A stretch of 64,000 nt of DNA from Hydnum rufescens UP504 (GCA_014904985.1 MU129000.1:124001-188000), one strand, 5' to 3'; shown: positions 38,072-50,009, numbered from the stretch's first letter. Notes: a model not told the origin generated them from the letters alone. Program-made: numbers and translations.

Positions 38072-40109
38072 CTACAAATCCACATTCCCACCTTCACTGC
38101 CTTGAGCGCTATCAGTCCAACTAGTACTCACCCCACGTCCAGGCGGCATAGTCAACTGCTGGATGGTCCGCCTCATGGTTGTATTCGAAGCCTGCAGCTC
38201 GCGCAGTTCCTCCTCCCATCTATCACCTGCTTGGGACCGGAGCTCATGAAGAACATCTTGGGAAGGGTCAAATGCAGCTAAACGAGAGATGTTGTTCCTA
38301 GTTCCCGACGTGGCTTGGGCGTCCAAGGGAAGGAATGGTGGGAGAAAATCACGAGCCGACGATGGTTTATCCGCCGGTGGAGGTGCAAGAAGGGGGTGTC
38401 GCACCTGACAAATAATTGAAGACGGAGGGGAATGTATGAGTGAAGGTTGAGAAGGCATTTCCCCGGTAAACGTATACACAGGCATGGGAGACGGGATGGG
38501 GGACGGAGGAAGGGAAGGAGGATATAGTGTGATGGTAATGACTTGCGACCCTCCGTCCTCGTTATTCGCGGGCACACTGTCATCTGCCGGGGGTCGCCCC
38601 ATGTTGAAGATGATTGGAGCAAGAGGGTTCGCATCTCAGCGAATATTCCATCCACGGACTCACGAAATTCTCTCGAGACCCAATCTCGCATGCGCGTACC
38701 TACTACGTTACGTGCCGGCCGTCCAAAGATATTCTCTGAACCACTGACAACCCCAATAATGAGCCCCCCATCAATACTAACATGACACCAACAATCGGTG
38801 CTTCCAAAGCCTCCAGAAAATTCGATCTGAGGCCACGTGAGACGAGGAAGCCAGAGAAGGCGGGTGGCTAGGAGGACCAGGTTGACACCATGGCCGTCAA
38901 AGTACGCCCTTCCGGTTGATTCCACCCACACGAACGTAGCTACATCTCCGTCCACTTGTCGATCAGGTTTGCGTCGGGCGCGATATAGAAGATGAATAAG
39001 ACGGTTTTGATGCGCGTAGTGCGCTGCAATTTCTTTGGACGATGCATTCGCCGGAGGATTAGAGACAACCGCAAAGGATGAAATTTCTTGCAATATGGCC
39101 GGGACGTCAGAGGGATGGGCAATTGCACCAATGCTCCTGCCGACGAGTTCAGATGGTAAGTATCCTAACGCAGCGTAAACCTTGGCCGAAATGTATTGAA
39201 AGAACCCATCAGGAGAAAGGGCAATGAGGAAATCTTAAGAATTATCAGCACCAGAAGCGGGACATCCCTGGGGAAATGAGACTTGCCATCCACTTGATCG
39301 ACTAAGAGGGCATCCAATGCCTCACGGGGTCGTTTCGAATCAGTATGAGACGCTGCAATCTGTTGTAGCCGAACGGATACACGAGCATGTCGGGCTACAC
39401 CCTTCGACGACGATCCGCTCACGGATGGATAGGCATCCTTCGCCATCATCTCCCCAATGTCCGCCTGAAACCCTACCCAGTACCGCGTCCCATCGCCATC
39501 CCAAGTTATTGGGATGATAGTGATAAGGTTAAAAAACATCTGGCCATTCTTGCGATAATTGATCAGTGTGGTTTGAAACTCCTCGTTGACGGCAAGTGCT
39601 CGACGAATTCCCTTGACAGCAGAATCGTTTGCCATCTCTGCGCCCGGTTCACGGGGACCATCGTGAGGCGTCTGAAGGAAGCGACAGTTCCGACCGACAA
39701 ATTCGGAAGCATCGTAGCCTGTCAACTTGGTCTGACGTCCGATACCGATGGGGTGTTAGCGCAGGCAAAAGATATTGTCGATTCCACTCACGAATGCGGG
39801 GCTAACGTATACTGTGGGGAAGTCGGGTTGGAGGGCATCGGCAACCAGAAAGCAGCAAGAAAAATCCACGGGACCAATGAAGACTCTTGGCGAAGGCCTG
39901 GAAGCTACACGAGTGAGAATGCCAATGATATCAAAGCCACTGGCCGAGAAAAAGGCAGGTGCATCAGAGGGCCTAGGCATTGCGATTAATTGACGATAAG
40001 CGGACGCTCCGTGCGAGATGTAGATTGACTCGTCCGTGGCCCACTGTTGGTGTCTCTGGCTCCCAGTGCCTCCGTTGGACGACATGGAAGGGGATGACCA
40101 CAAAGTCAT
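38072..40109 (-). CDS. WC-1-like blue-light receptor (LOV-PAS-PAS, no zinc finger)
   Basis: Photoreceptor subunit of the white-collar complex, expected to pair with a WC-2 zinc-finger partner in the nucleus. The ATG at 40109 gives MTLWSSPSMSSNGG. The LOV domain starts SGFDIIGILTR, continues YVSPAF, and over an intron reads LTGYDASEFVGRNCRFLQ. The Cys at about 39684-39686 is the flavin-adduct residue. VNEEFQTTLINYRKNGQMFFNLITIIPI completes it. A second PAS begins FLIALSPDGFFQYISAKVYAALGY with ELVGRSIGAIAHPSDV; a third has HVSIDGGLIIGVVSGSENIFG. The C-terminal 170 residues are Pro/Ser-rich with a short coiled coil, and I see no GATA-type zinc finger, as in other basidiomycete WC-1 proteins. The exon join near 38640 (after DWVSREF) is unclear. 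Confidence 0.9.
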
Positions 40110-40426
40110 TGGTCCATCATCTTAAATACATTCCCACAACGTGTTGGCGGAAACGCATGCGATGGAGGGGTACGATAGCAAACCCGATGATACCTCCTCC
40201 ATCGAGCGCATGAAAGATGCCAGCGTCTCCACTTCGAAGGAGTTTCGTAGATCTGAGCACGCTGGGAAAGATCGGGGGGAAGCGAGTGCAAGTGGGGGTG
40301 CTCTTCCGGACATGCATATGTCCAATCTAAGTCGTAGTTGAGCGTATTGCATGCTCATTGAGCGGGTGTTGCCGGACTATCCCTCTGTTTGGCTACGTTG
40401 GGAAAGCAAGACCCTGTGTACTTGAT

Positions 40427-41887
40427 ATGAACTCTGGCGGAGGGAGTTCGTCTCCTGCCAAGCCTGGCATTCAGACGCCAAAAACACCACCTTCTAATGG
40501 AAATACTGTTCCCCAGCCTCCAGCTCAAAATGGTCGTACCTCAGGAAAGAAGAAGACTGTAGACCCAACCCCGGATCCCGTTACCATGTACGAAAGCGTC
40601 CGGAGTAGGATTGCTGCGTTAGAGGAGGAAGAGGGTCTTGAAGAGGAAGAGGATCGAAAAATGGGTTCGTCTGTTATGATCCAGTGTACGCCGCCGAACG
40701 CGTCCCACCTATTCCATTTTCAGCCGAACAGGCCCACTCCGCCGTAAGGGGAATGTCCGATTCAGCTATCCACTCAAAATATGTAGACTTGGTGGGTATC
40801 GTCGCGTGCCTTCGCGTCATTCTATGTTCACATCATTATCTACGAAAGTATCAAGAGATGAAGCGTTCTGAGCGAGAATACGCCAAGGAAAGACAAAAGC
40901 TAACGAAAGATAAAGATGCAGGTATGGTAGTGGTCTTCGTTACCGTTCTTCTTCCGCCGTGATATGCTAAACTGTTACAGCCAAGTCCCAGCTCACAAAA
41001 GCGAACCACTCTCGAACGAAACTGGAAAATCTTGCCCGAGAACTTCAAAAGGTATACCGTGATGTTACGATTAGCCTTGACTCCTTCTAACCTATTCCGC
41101 AGGATAACAAACGGTTGAGAGTGCGCTTAGCCACCTTGTACCCTTATCCCTCATCTTAACCAGCCATGCACAGGAGGACAGTAGGCGTCTGCTATCAAGT
41201 GTTGAAGATGCCCAAGAAGTGGTCAGCGCGATGTCCATCACTAACATTAAACGTTGATTGCCGAAGCCTTCAAACCTTAGATCGAAAGCATGAAGAGCGA
41301 AATTGAGCGCCGCGTGGACGACGTGAAATCTCGTCGAGATACTCTCCGCGACCAACTCAAAAACCCCTTATTTCCCAGCTCGACTCCGTCGCCTAAGCAT
41401 TCGGCATATGTCGACTCCAGCGAGAAACCTAGCTCTGCGAGCAAGAGCGAGGTCATACTCAAGGTCGTGTGTAAATACCGTGCCGAGCTGTTCTTTAAAG
41501 TCTCGCGTAAGACCAAGCTGGGCCGGTTGTTTAATGCGTGGACTGCCCGAATGAACTCTGGGAGTCCGGGTCAGCAACCAGCTGATACGGATCAGGATGT
41601 ATCCTCGAATGCAGGGAAGGTTCCGAACCACATGGAATTCCTTTTCAGTTATCACGGGCGATGCTTGGACGGGAATCTGACTGCCGAGGAGGTTGGCATT
41701 GAGGATGACGATGTGATCGTGGCCGTCGAGATCATGGATCTGACGCAAGATGCGGTAAGTATCATACGCGATTTGGCCTTTCCCGCCCTCCCGATATTCA
41801 TGTTTTCCGCTTCAGGACGAAGCGATAGTGCCACCGCAGCATGCTGAACGACTGAAGAAGAACTGGAATGATGATCCACAAGAGTAG
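40427..41887 (+). CDS. taxilin N-terminal half running into a SUMO-like (Rad60-SLD-type) domain
   Basis: The ATG at 40427 gives MNSGGGSSSPAKPG. After a Pro/Lys-rich leader come MYESVRSRIAALEEEEGLEEEED and, over short introns, the coiled coil EREYAKERQKLTKDKD, AKSQLTKANHSRTKLENLARELQK, DNKRLR, EDSRRLLSSVEDAQE and IESMKSEIERRVDD. This matches the start of the taxilin (myosin-like coiled-coil) family, which binds syntaxins. The last exon continues without a stop into SEVILKVVCKYRAELFFKVSRKTKLGRLFNAWTARM, MEFLFSYHGRCLDG, EEVGIEDDDVIVAVEIMDLTQ, a ubiquitin/SUMO-like fold, and after an intron ends KKNWNDDPQE (TAG 41885). The remaining taxilin half lies downstream at 42033. The 5' part near 40670 needs a small frame adjustment. 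Fusion, nested gene and misassembly are all possible. Confidence 0.7.
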
Positions 41888-42032
41888 GCATCTTTCACGG
41901 TCTATTCATCGGTGTGGCATTAACGTGCCACATTAGAGCCAGAAAAGCCATGGAAGACATTTTCGATGTTGTGTGCGCCATTCATATACTTTGAATCTTC
42001 ACCGCATTTTGCTGAAATCGCCATCCAGCGTC

Positions 42033-42605
42033 CGCACCCGTCTAGAGGGACTGCTAACACAATACGAGCTCCGCGAACGACACTTCGAAGCTATAATTCG
42101 CTCCAAGGAACTGGAGGTGCTTCTAGCAAAAGCCCGTGCAGAAGAACAGAAGCATCTAGCGGATGTAGAGAGGGGGGTCTCGAATGCTACTGAGGCGCAG
42201 GTGCTCCTACTACGTTCTCCTTCGACTGTTAGAAAACATGGGAGCGCTGATTGATGATGCTCCGGTCCCATGCGCCCCTTTCTCTCCTTCTATTCCCTTC
42301 CTGATGGTTCAACACCTGAGTCAACAGAATATGAAGCTTCAGCAAAACATGGAGAATATGCAGACATCTCAGGCAAGGTTGTTGGACAAATTAATTGCGT
42401 GTTGCAAAGAGGTCCGTGTTATCAGTGCATCCAAACGCAATTTCTGGCTCTAATTACCGCTCTCCTACTTGTGGCATCTCATTAGCCGTCGGGAGAGCGA
42501 TCACAGCGGCTGTTCAGTTTCTTGCGAGAAGAGCTACAAAAACGCGGGACCAAAATTGCAGATGAGACGCCGCCCCCAGAGGGCCAGCCCGCTAGCGGCG
42601 TATGA
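42033..42605 (+). CDS. taxilin C-terminal part, separated from its N-terminal half
   Basis: An exon beginning after the acceptor at about 42031 reads VRTRLEGLLTQYELRERHFEAIIRSKELEVLLAKARAEEQ, which is the taxilin segment normally following IESMKSEIERRVDDVKSRRD. More coiled coil follows (NMKLQQNMENMQTSQARLLDKLI), then LFSFLREELQKRGTKIADE and PPPEGQPASGV before a TGA at 42603. It has no start codon of its own. It belongs with the taxilin half that ends near 41330, with about 700 bases of SUMO-like coding sequence between. The middle exons (about 42180-42330) are hard to join in frame. Confidence 0.6.
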
Positions 42606-43319
42606 CCTTCGCTGTAGTGTCGATGGTCCGTCATTCTCATATCGCAACTACTCAAGCGATCGAGCAGACAAGATCGCAATATAATCTCAATTGGAAGTCT
42701 CGTGCAGGAACAGCCGATACAACAAACGGCGGTTCAAAAGATCGCCTCATGTCGCGCTCTTCCATGAATTGGGCTATCATAAAGCAAGAGTCGCCCTAAT
42801 AATGCGAACGCAAGGGAGGCTTGCACCTTAGTGGAGGATAATTAAACATTCAGCCTGGAGGTATACCATGAATGACCTCGTTGGTACAAAAACCTTGAAA
42901 TTTGGGGTGCTCACCACCTAGCAATGTGACATGAGATTGCGCAGCTAGGTACACCGTCTCATGGCGGAAAAAATGAGGACAATTACTCCAAGGGGCCTAT
43001 TATGGTTATATTGGAGGTCGCTTTTCTCAAGGTGGTTTTTTGAATAGACCAAGGAAGAAAGATATGGCCTTTGGGTGCATGTGGGCTATAAGAGGGAACT
43101 TTGGTCGTACGTACGGCTTCATATGATTTCAGCACCATGACAAGCAACTCCCCAATATACGTACCAAGAAGGCATTCGAAGCGTAAGGACCTGAGGGCCC
43201 CTCGCCCCGTCAAGGCACTGTAGTGCACCGACTCGATCGGGTCTGCTTAGTGGATTCCATAGGGCGACGACAAGGCAATCCATGCGTTCTAACGGGAACT
43301 TCATAGGGACGCCTTTAGA
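42606..43319. other. intergenic transition into the repeat-rich region
   Basis: About 710 bases with no recognisable coding frame. Sequence similarity to the repeated modules starts near 43320. Confidence 0.35.
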
Positions 43320-44330
43320 ATGTATAATCGGCATGGTAAATGAACCCCCTCGGGTGCTCATCCGAGACACGGCATTAGTGGCAGTGTCTGCGGCAATCAC
43401 GCTATTCCAACTGGGCGACCTTAGATCCCTGCATGGACTCGAATGCTGTAGCTGGGCAGGTCGTGCGGACCACTTCTCGATAGACTCCGCACACCGCCCT
43501 ATATGCATTGAGCACCCACACCGGGAAGACTTGAAGGGAGTACCAGTGAGACGGCCCCCTAGCGCTCTCCCCCATTATCCGCGAGCCGAAGAGCCTCCCC
43601 TATATCCGTGTAAACTTCAGGGGATTGTGGTATTTTCTCGAACCGGGACCCAGAGCTGTTCCTTATAGGGGGACCGTCAACAACCATCCATTTCGTGGAA
43701 TGATGCGCCCACGATCATCTGAGTGGGGCGCGAAGTAGATCGAGGTCTGATCTCTGTCCCGAACAAACATAACGGGGAATATGCACTGAGAAAGCGCCTC
43801 GATAGTGCTTTACACATGATATGACAAGGGTAATTATCGCCATCCTGAGTCTAGATTACCAAGAGTCACGTTTCCACAGTTTCCGAAAGCTAACGCCAGC
43901 AGCAAGACAGGTGACACAATCCAGGCTTCCCTAATCAGAAAGGAGCAGAAGTAAGACGGCCCGCCAAGGAAATATCGATTGAAACGATATAAGTAAGCTA
44001 AACTACCGGACGAGGGCACCGCCACTCAAACCGCGGTAATGTCCGGCCAACTGAACAGCTCGGCAGCTAGGAATAGCGACCGCTGGTAGGACCTGTAAAA
44101 ACTCGAAGATGACATACCTCGGCTAGTGCTGACGGGATGGTTTCTGGGGATCCCCAGTGAATTTGATGGTGCTTTTCTTGCTGCTGTGTCTTGGCAATAG
44201 CCCCACGTTCGACGTTCTCGTGGCACTTCTACTTCTAGCCTCGTCTGGCTTCTCGCTCGAATAGCCGGCCCAATAAGATCTGTGTCTCGCCTATCACTTC
44301 GGTTGCTGGGTCTCTTGGTGATCTTTAATA
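43320..44330. repeat. R module, copy 1 (unidentified repeated sequence)
   Basis: Roughly 1 kb similar to 47210-48780, 58340-59480 and 62230-62960. Shared blocks include GGCAGTGTCTGCGGCAATCAC, the ACCATTTCGTGGAAT region and GGTAATTATCGCCATC. The minus strand shows short conserved peptides such as LGDLDGDNYP in other copies, but every copy has stops or frame changes. It may be a decayed gene. Product unknown. Confidence 0.6.
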
Positions 44331-44541
44331 CGCTAATCGACTCCTCGAAGAGATAGGATCATGCTTCCCATGCATTAGGCTCGCAAGACCATCCAGCCTG
44401 TGTGCAAGTACATCTAGGCTGAGGGATTCAGCTCAGGTTCAAAGGCATATCATTATTCCAGGCGGTGTTCGAGGCGGTATCGCCAGATCCCAAGCTGACA
44501 GGAATTACATAATGCTACGCGATATCGCCATGACCACAGAA

Positions 44542-45249
44542 TCAAGCGTCCACGAGTTCAAAGATCCAGGCCTGGCGCTGTCCGCCATTGTTCTTGTAGA
44601 TGTTGACGGGATAGCCCGGTTCACTATATAGGCCGTCAACAACAAACTGGGTTCCAGAAAAGAAAATTCTAGGAGGCCGACAGCTCTAAACACTGAGGAA
44701 AGAGAACGGGGGAGAGGCAGAAGGGTACCTGAGATGGTTTGGTTTTTCCGTGTCACCGATGATCCTCCAGGTCTGCTGGTGAGGACTACAGATCAGATGT
44801 GCGCCGTCCTGGGTGTCACCGCCGATACTGAGATATTTTCCACTGCCGTGCTTGTTCTTGATGCGAACGTAGCCATCACCAGCATCTTCGAGAGTCCACT
44901 GAGGACACAGTGAGTAAGACTGAAAAGGGTACGGCGGGTTGAAACACGAACCTGCTGATTGGACTTGTTATTAACTGGAACCGCGATCACAGACCTACCG
45001 CCGTATCATTGGAAATGACACGAAGCCATGATAATGATAATAAACACACTGGACATGCTAGCACAATGAGCGAAGATACATAGCCAAACTGTCATGTTGA
45101 CCCTGACCTTATTATTGTTTGTGTCGAGATCCAAGGCATAGCCTGTGTTGGCATTGACAACCTAGCTCAAGAAGAGATTACTGACTGGATAGATGAGATG
45201 TACAAGGGGTGGGTCGTACAACATGGGTTGACCCGAGTCTGACGTCCAT
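44542..45249 (-). CDS. ricin-B-type (beta-trefoil) lectin, copy A
   Basis: Small carbohydrate-binding protein of the R-type lectin family; no ribosome-inactivating A-chain domain is present here or anywhere in the cluster. The start is placed by alignment with copies C and H (ATG at 45249). Exons read TGYALDLDTNNNK (first trefoil lobe), TLEDAGDGYVRIKNKHGSGKYLSIGG with QQTWRII (second lobe, with the QxW motif), and FFSGTQFVVDGLYSEPGYPVNIYKNNGG with QAWIFELVDA (third lobe). Introns of 60-100 bases separate the lobes. The first exon join is not clean, so it may be a pseudogene. It probably binds galactose-type sugars; that is inferred from the family. Confidence 0.65.
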
Positions 45250-45633
45250 GGTTCGGAGGGAGGCAATGCCACCAGTGCTGCTGTGGAGGGACAGTTCTTA
45301 TGTCTCCGAGAAGGCAATTATCACAGTGCAGAACACCAAGAGCAAAGTGACAGGTGACATGGAGATCTGATTTCATGGGGCCCAGTCAGAACGGCATGGC
45401 ACCTATCTAGGCATGGTAGGACCCCTGCTTCTGGTATCACAGCGGCCGTCGAGAGGATCCAGAGATGGGGGACACTTTTGGGTCCAAATTCCACATCAAA
45501 TCCGCAAGGCCACCAAAAGATGGGAACCTGCCTCTCTAACTTAAAAACAATTCTCAAAAAAATTCTCCACCTGCTCCAACCTCCGAGAAATGTCAGCCAG
45601 CTTTGCCCAAGAGATACTTAATCAGTCTTTCCG

Positions 45634-45758
45634 ATGCTCGACGACGCGAGCGAGGGGGGCAAGCAGAGGGGGTCTGGAATGTGGTGGAGTAATGATTCCT
45701 TGCTCAAGGAAATCGTCTTACATAATACTCCGGTTATCTCGCTTTATTCCGGCATTCT
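45634..45758. repeat. gap-flanking direct repeat, copy 1
   Basis: 125 bases nearly identical to 47649-47770, differing by three single-base insertions, and running directly into the run of Ns. Confidence 0.85.
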
Positions 45759-46447
45759 NNNNNNNNNNNNNNNNNNNNNNNNNNNNNNNNNNNNNNNNNN
45801 NNNNNNNNNNNNNNNNNNNNNNNNNNNNNNNNNNNNNNNNNNNNNNNNNNNNNNNNNNNNNNNNNNNNNNNNNNNNNNNNNNNNNNNNNNNNNNNNNNNN
45901 NNNNNNNNNNNNNNNNNNNNNNNNNNNNNNNNNNNNNNNNNNNNNNNNNNNNNNNNNNNNNNNNNNNNNNNNNNNNNNNNNNNNNNNNNNNNNNNNNNNN
46001 NNNNNNNNNNNNNNNNNNNNNNNNNNNNNNNNNNNNNNNNNNNNNNNNNNNNNNNNNNNNNNNNNNNNNNNNNNNNNNNNNNNNNNNNNNNNNNNNNNNN
46101 NNNNNNNNNNNNNNNNNNNNNNNNNNNNNNNNNNNNNNNNNNNNNNNNNNNNNNNNNNNNNNNNNNNNNNNNNNNNNNNNNNNNNNNNNNNNNNNNNNNN
46201 NNNNNNNNNNNNNNNNNNNNNNNNNNNNNNNNNNNNNNNNNNNNNNNNNNNNNNNNNNNNNNNNNNNNNNNNNNNNNNNNNNNNNNNNNNNNNNNNNNNN
46301 NNNNNNNNNNNNNNNNNNNNNNNNNNNNNNNNNNNNNNNNNNNNNNNNNNNNNNNNNNNNNNNNNNNNNNNNNNNNNNNNNNNNNNNNNNNNNNNNNNNN
46401 NNNNNNNNNNNNNNNNNNNNNNNNNNNNNNNNNNNNNNNNNNNNNNN
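45759..46447. other. assembly gap (689 Ns)
   Basis: Unbroken run of N. Open frames called across it on either strand are artefacts. Confidence 0.99.
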
Positions 46448-47090
46448 TCCCTTCATCTCCATCTGAACCCTTCTGGCTTTGTTTTCTCATTCACTTCTTT
46501 ACTGGGCCTGGTAACATCGTAGAGGCAGTTTTACCGGATGTGGCCCGGAATTGGACCCAAAACATGTCGCGGATCTCGGGATCCTCTTACAGCGATACTC
46601 ATATCGATAGGGAAATTCAATTTTTGTGGCTGGTTTGATCAGGGAAGTTTTTATGCACTCAGCGAGGTGTCCGGGGCCCATATGTAATTCGAGAGGTCAT
46701 GTGCTTTACGGCAAACGCCGATCCCTTTGTTTTCTCATCTTGAATACACGTCTGCACTTTGCAAACCATGCCTGTCGCCAGACCCGATACCAGGAGACTC
46801 TTGTGGCCGCCACTGGTGCTGGCCTGGGGATCCTTCATTGCGGTTTGAATTGACGTGCCGGTCACATGGGGTAGGACCCCGGAACACAGCTCACATGCTC
46901 AATTCAATTCTTCACGCGAATCTTCTTGGTTGTTGGATGGGCAACAAAATCAAACTTCCCTATCGATATGAGTATCGCTGTAGCAGCAGCAGGAGAATAT
47001 AACGGTAGCTACAGAGCCCTGTCAGTGACAGGAGACGGGACTCCTGCACCTACCATTAGATACTGTTAGATTCTAGATCCTGCTGGGATA
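46448..47090. repeat. foldback element arm, split by an inserted inverted-repeat element
   Basis: 46448-46589 resembles the left arm of the foldback at 51141-51441 (CCGGATGTGGCCCGGAATT, GGATCCT). The sequence resumes after the insertion, with AGAATATAAC near 46995 and CTGTTAGATTCTAGA near 47068. The 391-base TIR element at 46590-46980 sits inside it. Confidence 0.6.
46590..46980. mobile_element. TA-flanked inverted-repeat element (MITE-like), full copy
   Basis: Begins CAGCGATACTCATATCGAT and ends with its perfect reverse complement; the terminal inverted repeat is about 25 bases. TA lies on both sides (46588-46589 and 46981-46982), the target duplication of Tc1/mariner-type transposases. At 391 bases it has no transposase frame, so it is non-autonomous. 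A truncated inverted copy is at 52620-52936. Confidence 0.8.
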
Positions 47091-47353
47091 GATCTGGGAC
47101 TAATTTGCTCCCGAGATTGGCTGTATTTCCGAAGGGTTCGAGGGCTCGGAGTAGTCAAACCGACTCCAAGTCACTAGATATTTGGCATACTGTTGCATAC
47201 AAACCAAAGTAGTGCTAGTGTTCCGTCAAGAGGAACCGTGAGACCATCCTTGTCAATTGACTGTAAACCAACCATTGCTTACCCACAATTGATATCGAGC
47301 ATCCACGAAGTGCTCCGTGAATATGCCGCTAGATAAGATCTTTTGGAGGAATA

Positions 47354-47428
47354 AGATCAAGGATTTAACATGCTAAGCTATGCTTAGCTTAGCTTAGTTT
47401 GCCTTGCAGATAAATCCTTGATCTCGCT
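47354..47428. repeat. short perfect inverted repeat
   Basis: GATCAAGGATTTA and its exact reverse complement TAAATCCTTGATC flank about 48 bases rich in GCTTAGCTTA units. It could be a tiny foldback. Confidence 0.65.
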
Positions 47429-47648
47429 CAATGTTCTACTTCCTTAGTGTGGGTGGAGAATGCCGAAGAAGGTCTGAGTTACGTAAGCACAGAACGTCGA
47501 GCTCACTAACATTCAGCGCTTCGTTCTCAGTAATGATAGACTTTCTTCGGAACTCGGAGCGCGAGAGAATCTAAGGAGCATGGCTATGCAACCTGTTCTC
47601 AGCGCATTTGTTTTAATCAAAAGGGAGGTGGGCGGTGAAGAAAAGGAT

Positions 47649-47770
47649 GCTCGACGACGCGAGCGAGGGGGGCAAGCAGAGGGGGTCTGGATGTGGTGGA
47701 GTATGATTCCTTGCTCAAGGAAATCGTCTTACATAATACTCCGGTTATCTCGCTTTATTCGGCATTCTCT
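47649..47770. repeat. gap-flanking direct repeat, copy 2
   Basis: Near-identical to 45634-45758 but lacking three single bases. Confidence 0.85.
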
Positions 47771-48847
47771 TATCTAGCTTGCATCTAGGTACTCGTGCCT
47801 CGCACCTAGCTGCTGAAGCAACAAATGAGATACGGCATCCGTGGCAGTGTCTGCGGCAATCACGCGATTACAATGCGGTTACAGAGCCTTGTCGGACCAT
47901 CCTTGGGTCCCTGCATGGGCTCGAATGCTATAGCTAGGCAGGTCACGTAGGACTACTTCTCGCAAGACTCTACACATAGCCCTGTATATGTAGGACGCCT
48001 ACACTGGTGGGCTTTACGGACGGTACCAGTGAGATAGCCTTTTAGCGCTCTCCAATTATCTGTGTGCCGAAGAGCCTCTACCTATGTCCGTGCAAACCCA
48101 AGGGGGTTGCGGCACTTTCACGAATCCAGACCCAAAACCATTCCTTATCAGGAGACCATCCATGTCGTCTTCGTGAATAGTCCACCCACGATCTCCTGAG
48201 TGGAGCGCGAAGTGGATGATAGTTTGATGTCTGGACAAACATAATGAGGAATATGCACCGAGAAAGTGCCCCCTAGTACCTTAAACAAGACGAGGGTAAT
48301 TATCGCCATCTAGATCACCAAGAGAGTCACGTTCCCAAGTTTCCAAAAGCTAACGCCAGTAGTGAGACAGGTAACACAACCCATATTTACCCAATCAGAA
48401 TGGAGCGGAATCAAGATATACCAGGGAAATATCGAGCAAGCTGAAAACATCGTGTACCATCGGATGAGAATATCGCTACTCGAACGGTAGTAATTTCCGC
48501 TACAGGTGCAAAAAACTGGGCAGCGCAGGAGGAATGACCACTACTAGGACCTGTAAAGCTTACGGCTGGTATGTGTCAAGTGGTGCTAGGTTCCGGAGAT
48601 TCCCGGTGAATTCAATGATACTTTTCTTGTTGTGGAGTGTTGACAGTAGGCCCACGTTCGACATTCTCGTGGCACTTCTACTTCTAGCCTCTTGTGGTTT
48701 CTTGCTCGAATAGGCAGGGCTCAATCGGAATTTTATATCATCTCTCACTTCTCTTTCTGGATCTCTTGGTGACCTTTACTATGATAATCGACACATACGA
48801 ACTGCACCTCCACAGCAGTAGTCCCTCCATCACCTTCCTTTGAATCA

Positions 48848-49525
48848 TGTCTTCCCAAGGCGGACCAGCCTATGCTGTAGGATCTAGGACTTTCCCGTCT
48901 CACAGATGAGTCCGTATCATTCTCTTCGACTAGTTTGTCAATGTCAAGGCAGACACGGCTGCAGACCTCAGCGCAGGCGCCGGAGGGAACAATAAGGTCA
49001 GGGTGATCGTGACAGTTCGACTATGTACCTTCCCTCATCGTGTTATTCGTGGGCCAAGCCGTTTCCAATGATACAGCTGCAGCGACGTAATCGGATTTGG
49101 GACCCATAGAGGCACCAATAGGTGCGTGTTCCAACTCGTCGTACCCTAGTCAGTCTTACTCAGCGTGTCCTCAGCGGACTCTCGAAGACCCTGGTGATGG
49201 TTTCTTCCGCATCAAGAAGGGCAGTGGAAAATATCTCTCTGTCGACGGTTACGTCCAGAACGGCACCCGCGTGATCGGTAACAATCATCGGCAGACCTAG
49301 AAGATCGTAGCCGATGATCCAAACGAACCGGGCTATATCAGGTACCCTTCTTCCATATTTCCGTCTCTTTGCTCGTTGTTCATCACCGCCGGCTTCCTAG
49401 AACTTTCTTACCTGGAACTCATTTCAATCTCGACCTTGAGGACTTTGGAAATCCTACTCTGGGAACGCGTCCACCTGAGAACCCGGAAGAACCCGGCCTG
49501 GTTCTTCCAATCTCCGCAGGCTTGA
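48848..49525 (+). pseudogene. ricin-B-type lectin, copy B, broken
   Basis: The ATG at 48848 gives MSSQGGPAYAV. Then VKADTAADLSAGAGGNN (lobe 1) and TLEDPGDGFFRIKKGSGKYLSVDGY (lobe 2). A TAG stands where the conserved Trp of QxW should be, near 49298. Lobe 3 (LDLEDFGNPTLGTR) then changes frame before AWFFQSP-like residues. Probably not functional. Its closest relative is copy D in the duplicated segment. Confidence 0.75.
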
Positions 49526-50009
49526 TTACGAGCAGCCAATGATGTTATTTGCGACTCTTAACCCCTTCTACATGGATGTACTATATCCCAAATACGAAGG
49601 AACTGGAATACCTGCCACGAAGGAGATTACAGTGGAAAGGGCGGGGAGGAGAAAAAATCCATTTAAGTTATTTCTGTGCGCGCTTCGTTATTACCTGCCC
49701 AGCAGGCGGTATATAAAATAGCCATCACCGCCACCACCAATAGCACCGCCACTCATCCACGGTGCCGAAGCGAAGCCTTCTCAGTTCAAACTCAGTCTTC
49801 TTTCAAGTTTCAGGACCTGCATCTGTCGAGGGTATTCTCAAGTACACATGAGATGGGCAACTGGCAAAACAACTAGAAGGTACATTTTCCTTCAATGGAA
49901 CAATTCGTCGCACATTTGATCTCGGAGTATGAGAAGAGACCACATCAGCCACTGCATGGGGCCTTGGGATGATGAGACTGAAAGCCTTGAATGAAATAAT
50001 GTCTCACAG

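Larger units (their letters stand above)
47210..48780. repeat. R module, copy 2
   Basis: Similar to the modules at 43320, 58340 and 62230. It starts with the block around AACCGTGAGACCATC and includes an inverted repeat at 47354-47428. A second copy of the gap-flanking repeat (47649-47770) lies inside it. No intact gene. Confidence 0.55.

Noticed and set aside
45590..46638. Long open frames of 240-334 codons on both strands
   Set aside because: They run through the 689 Ns of the assembly gap and are not coding evidence.
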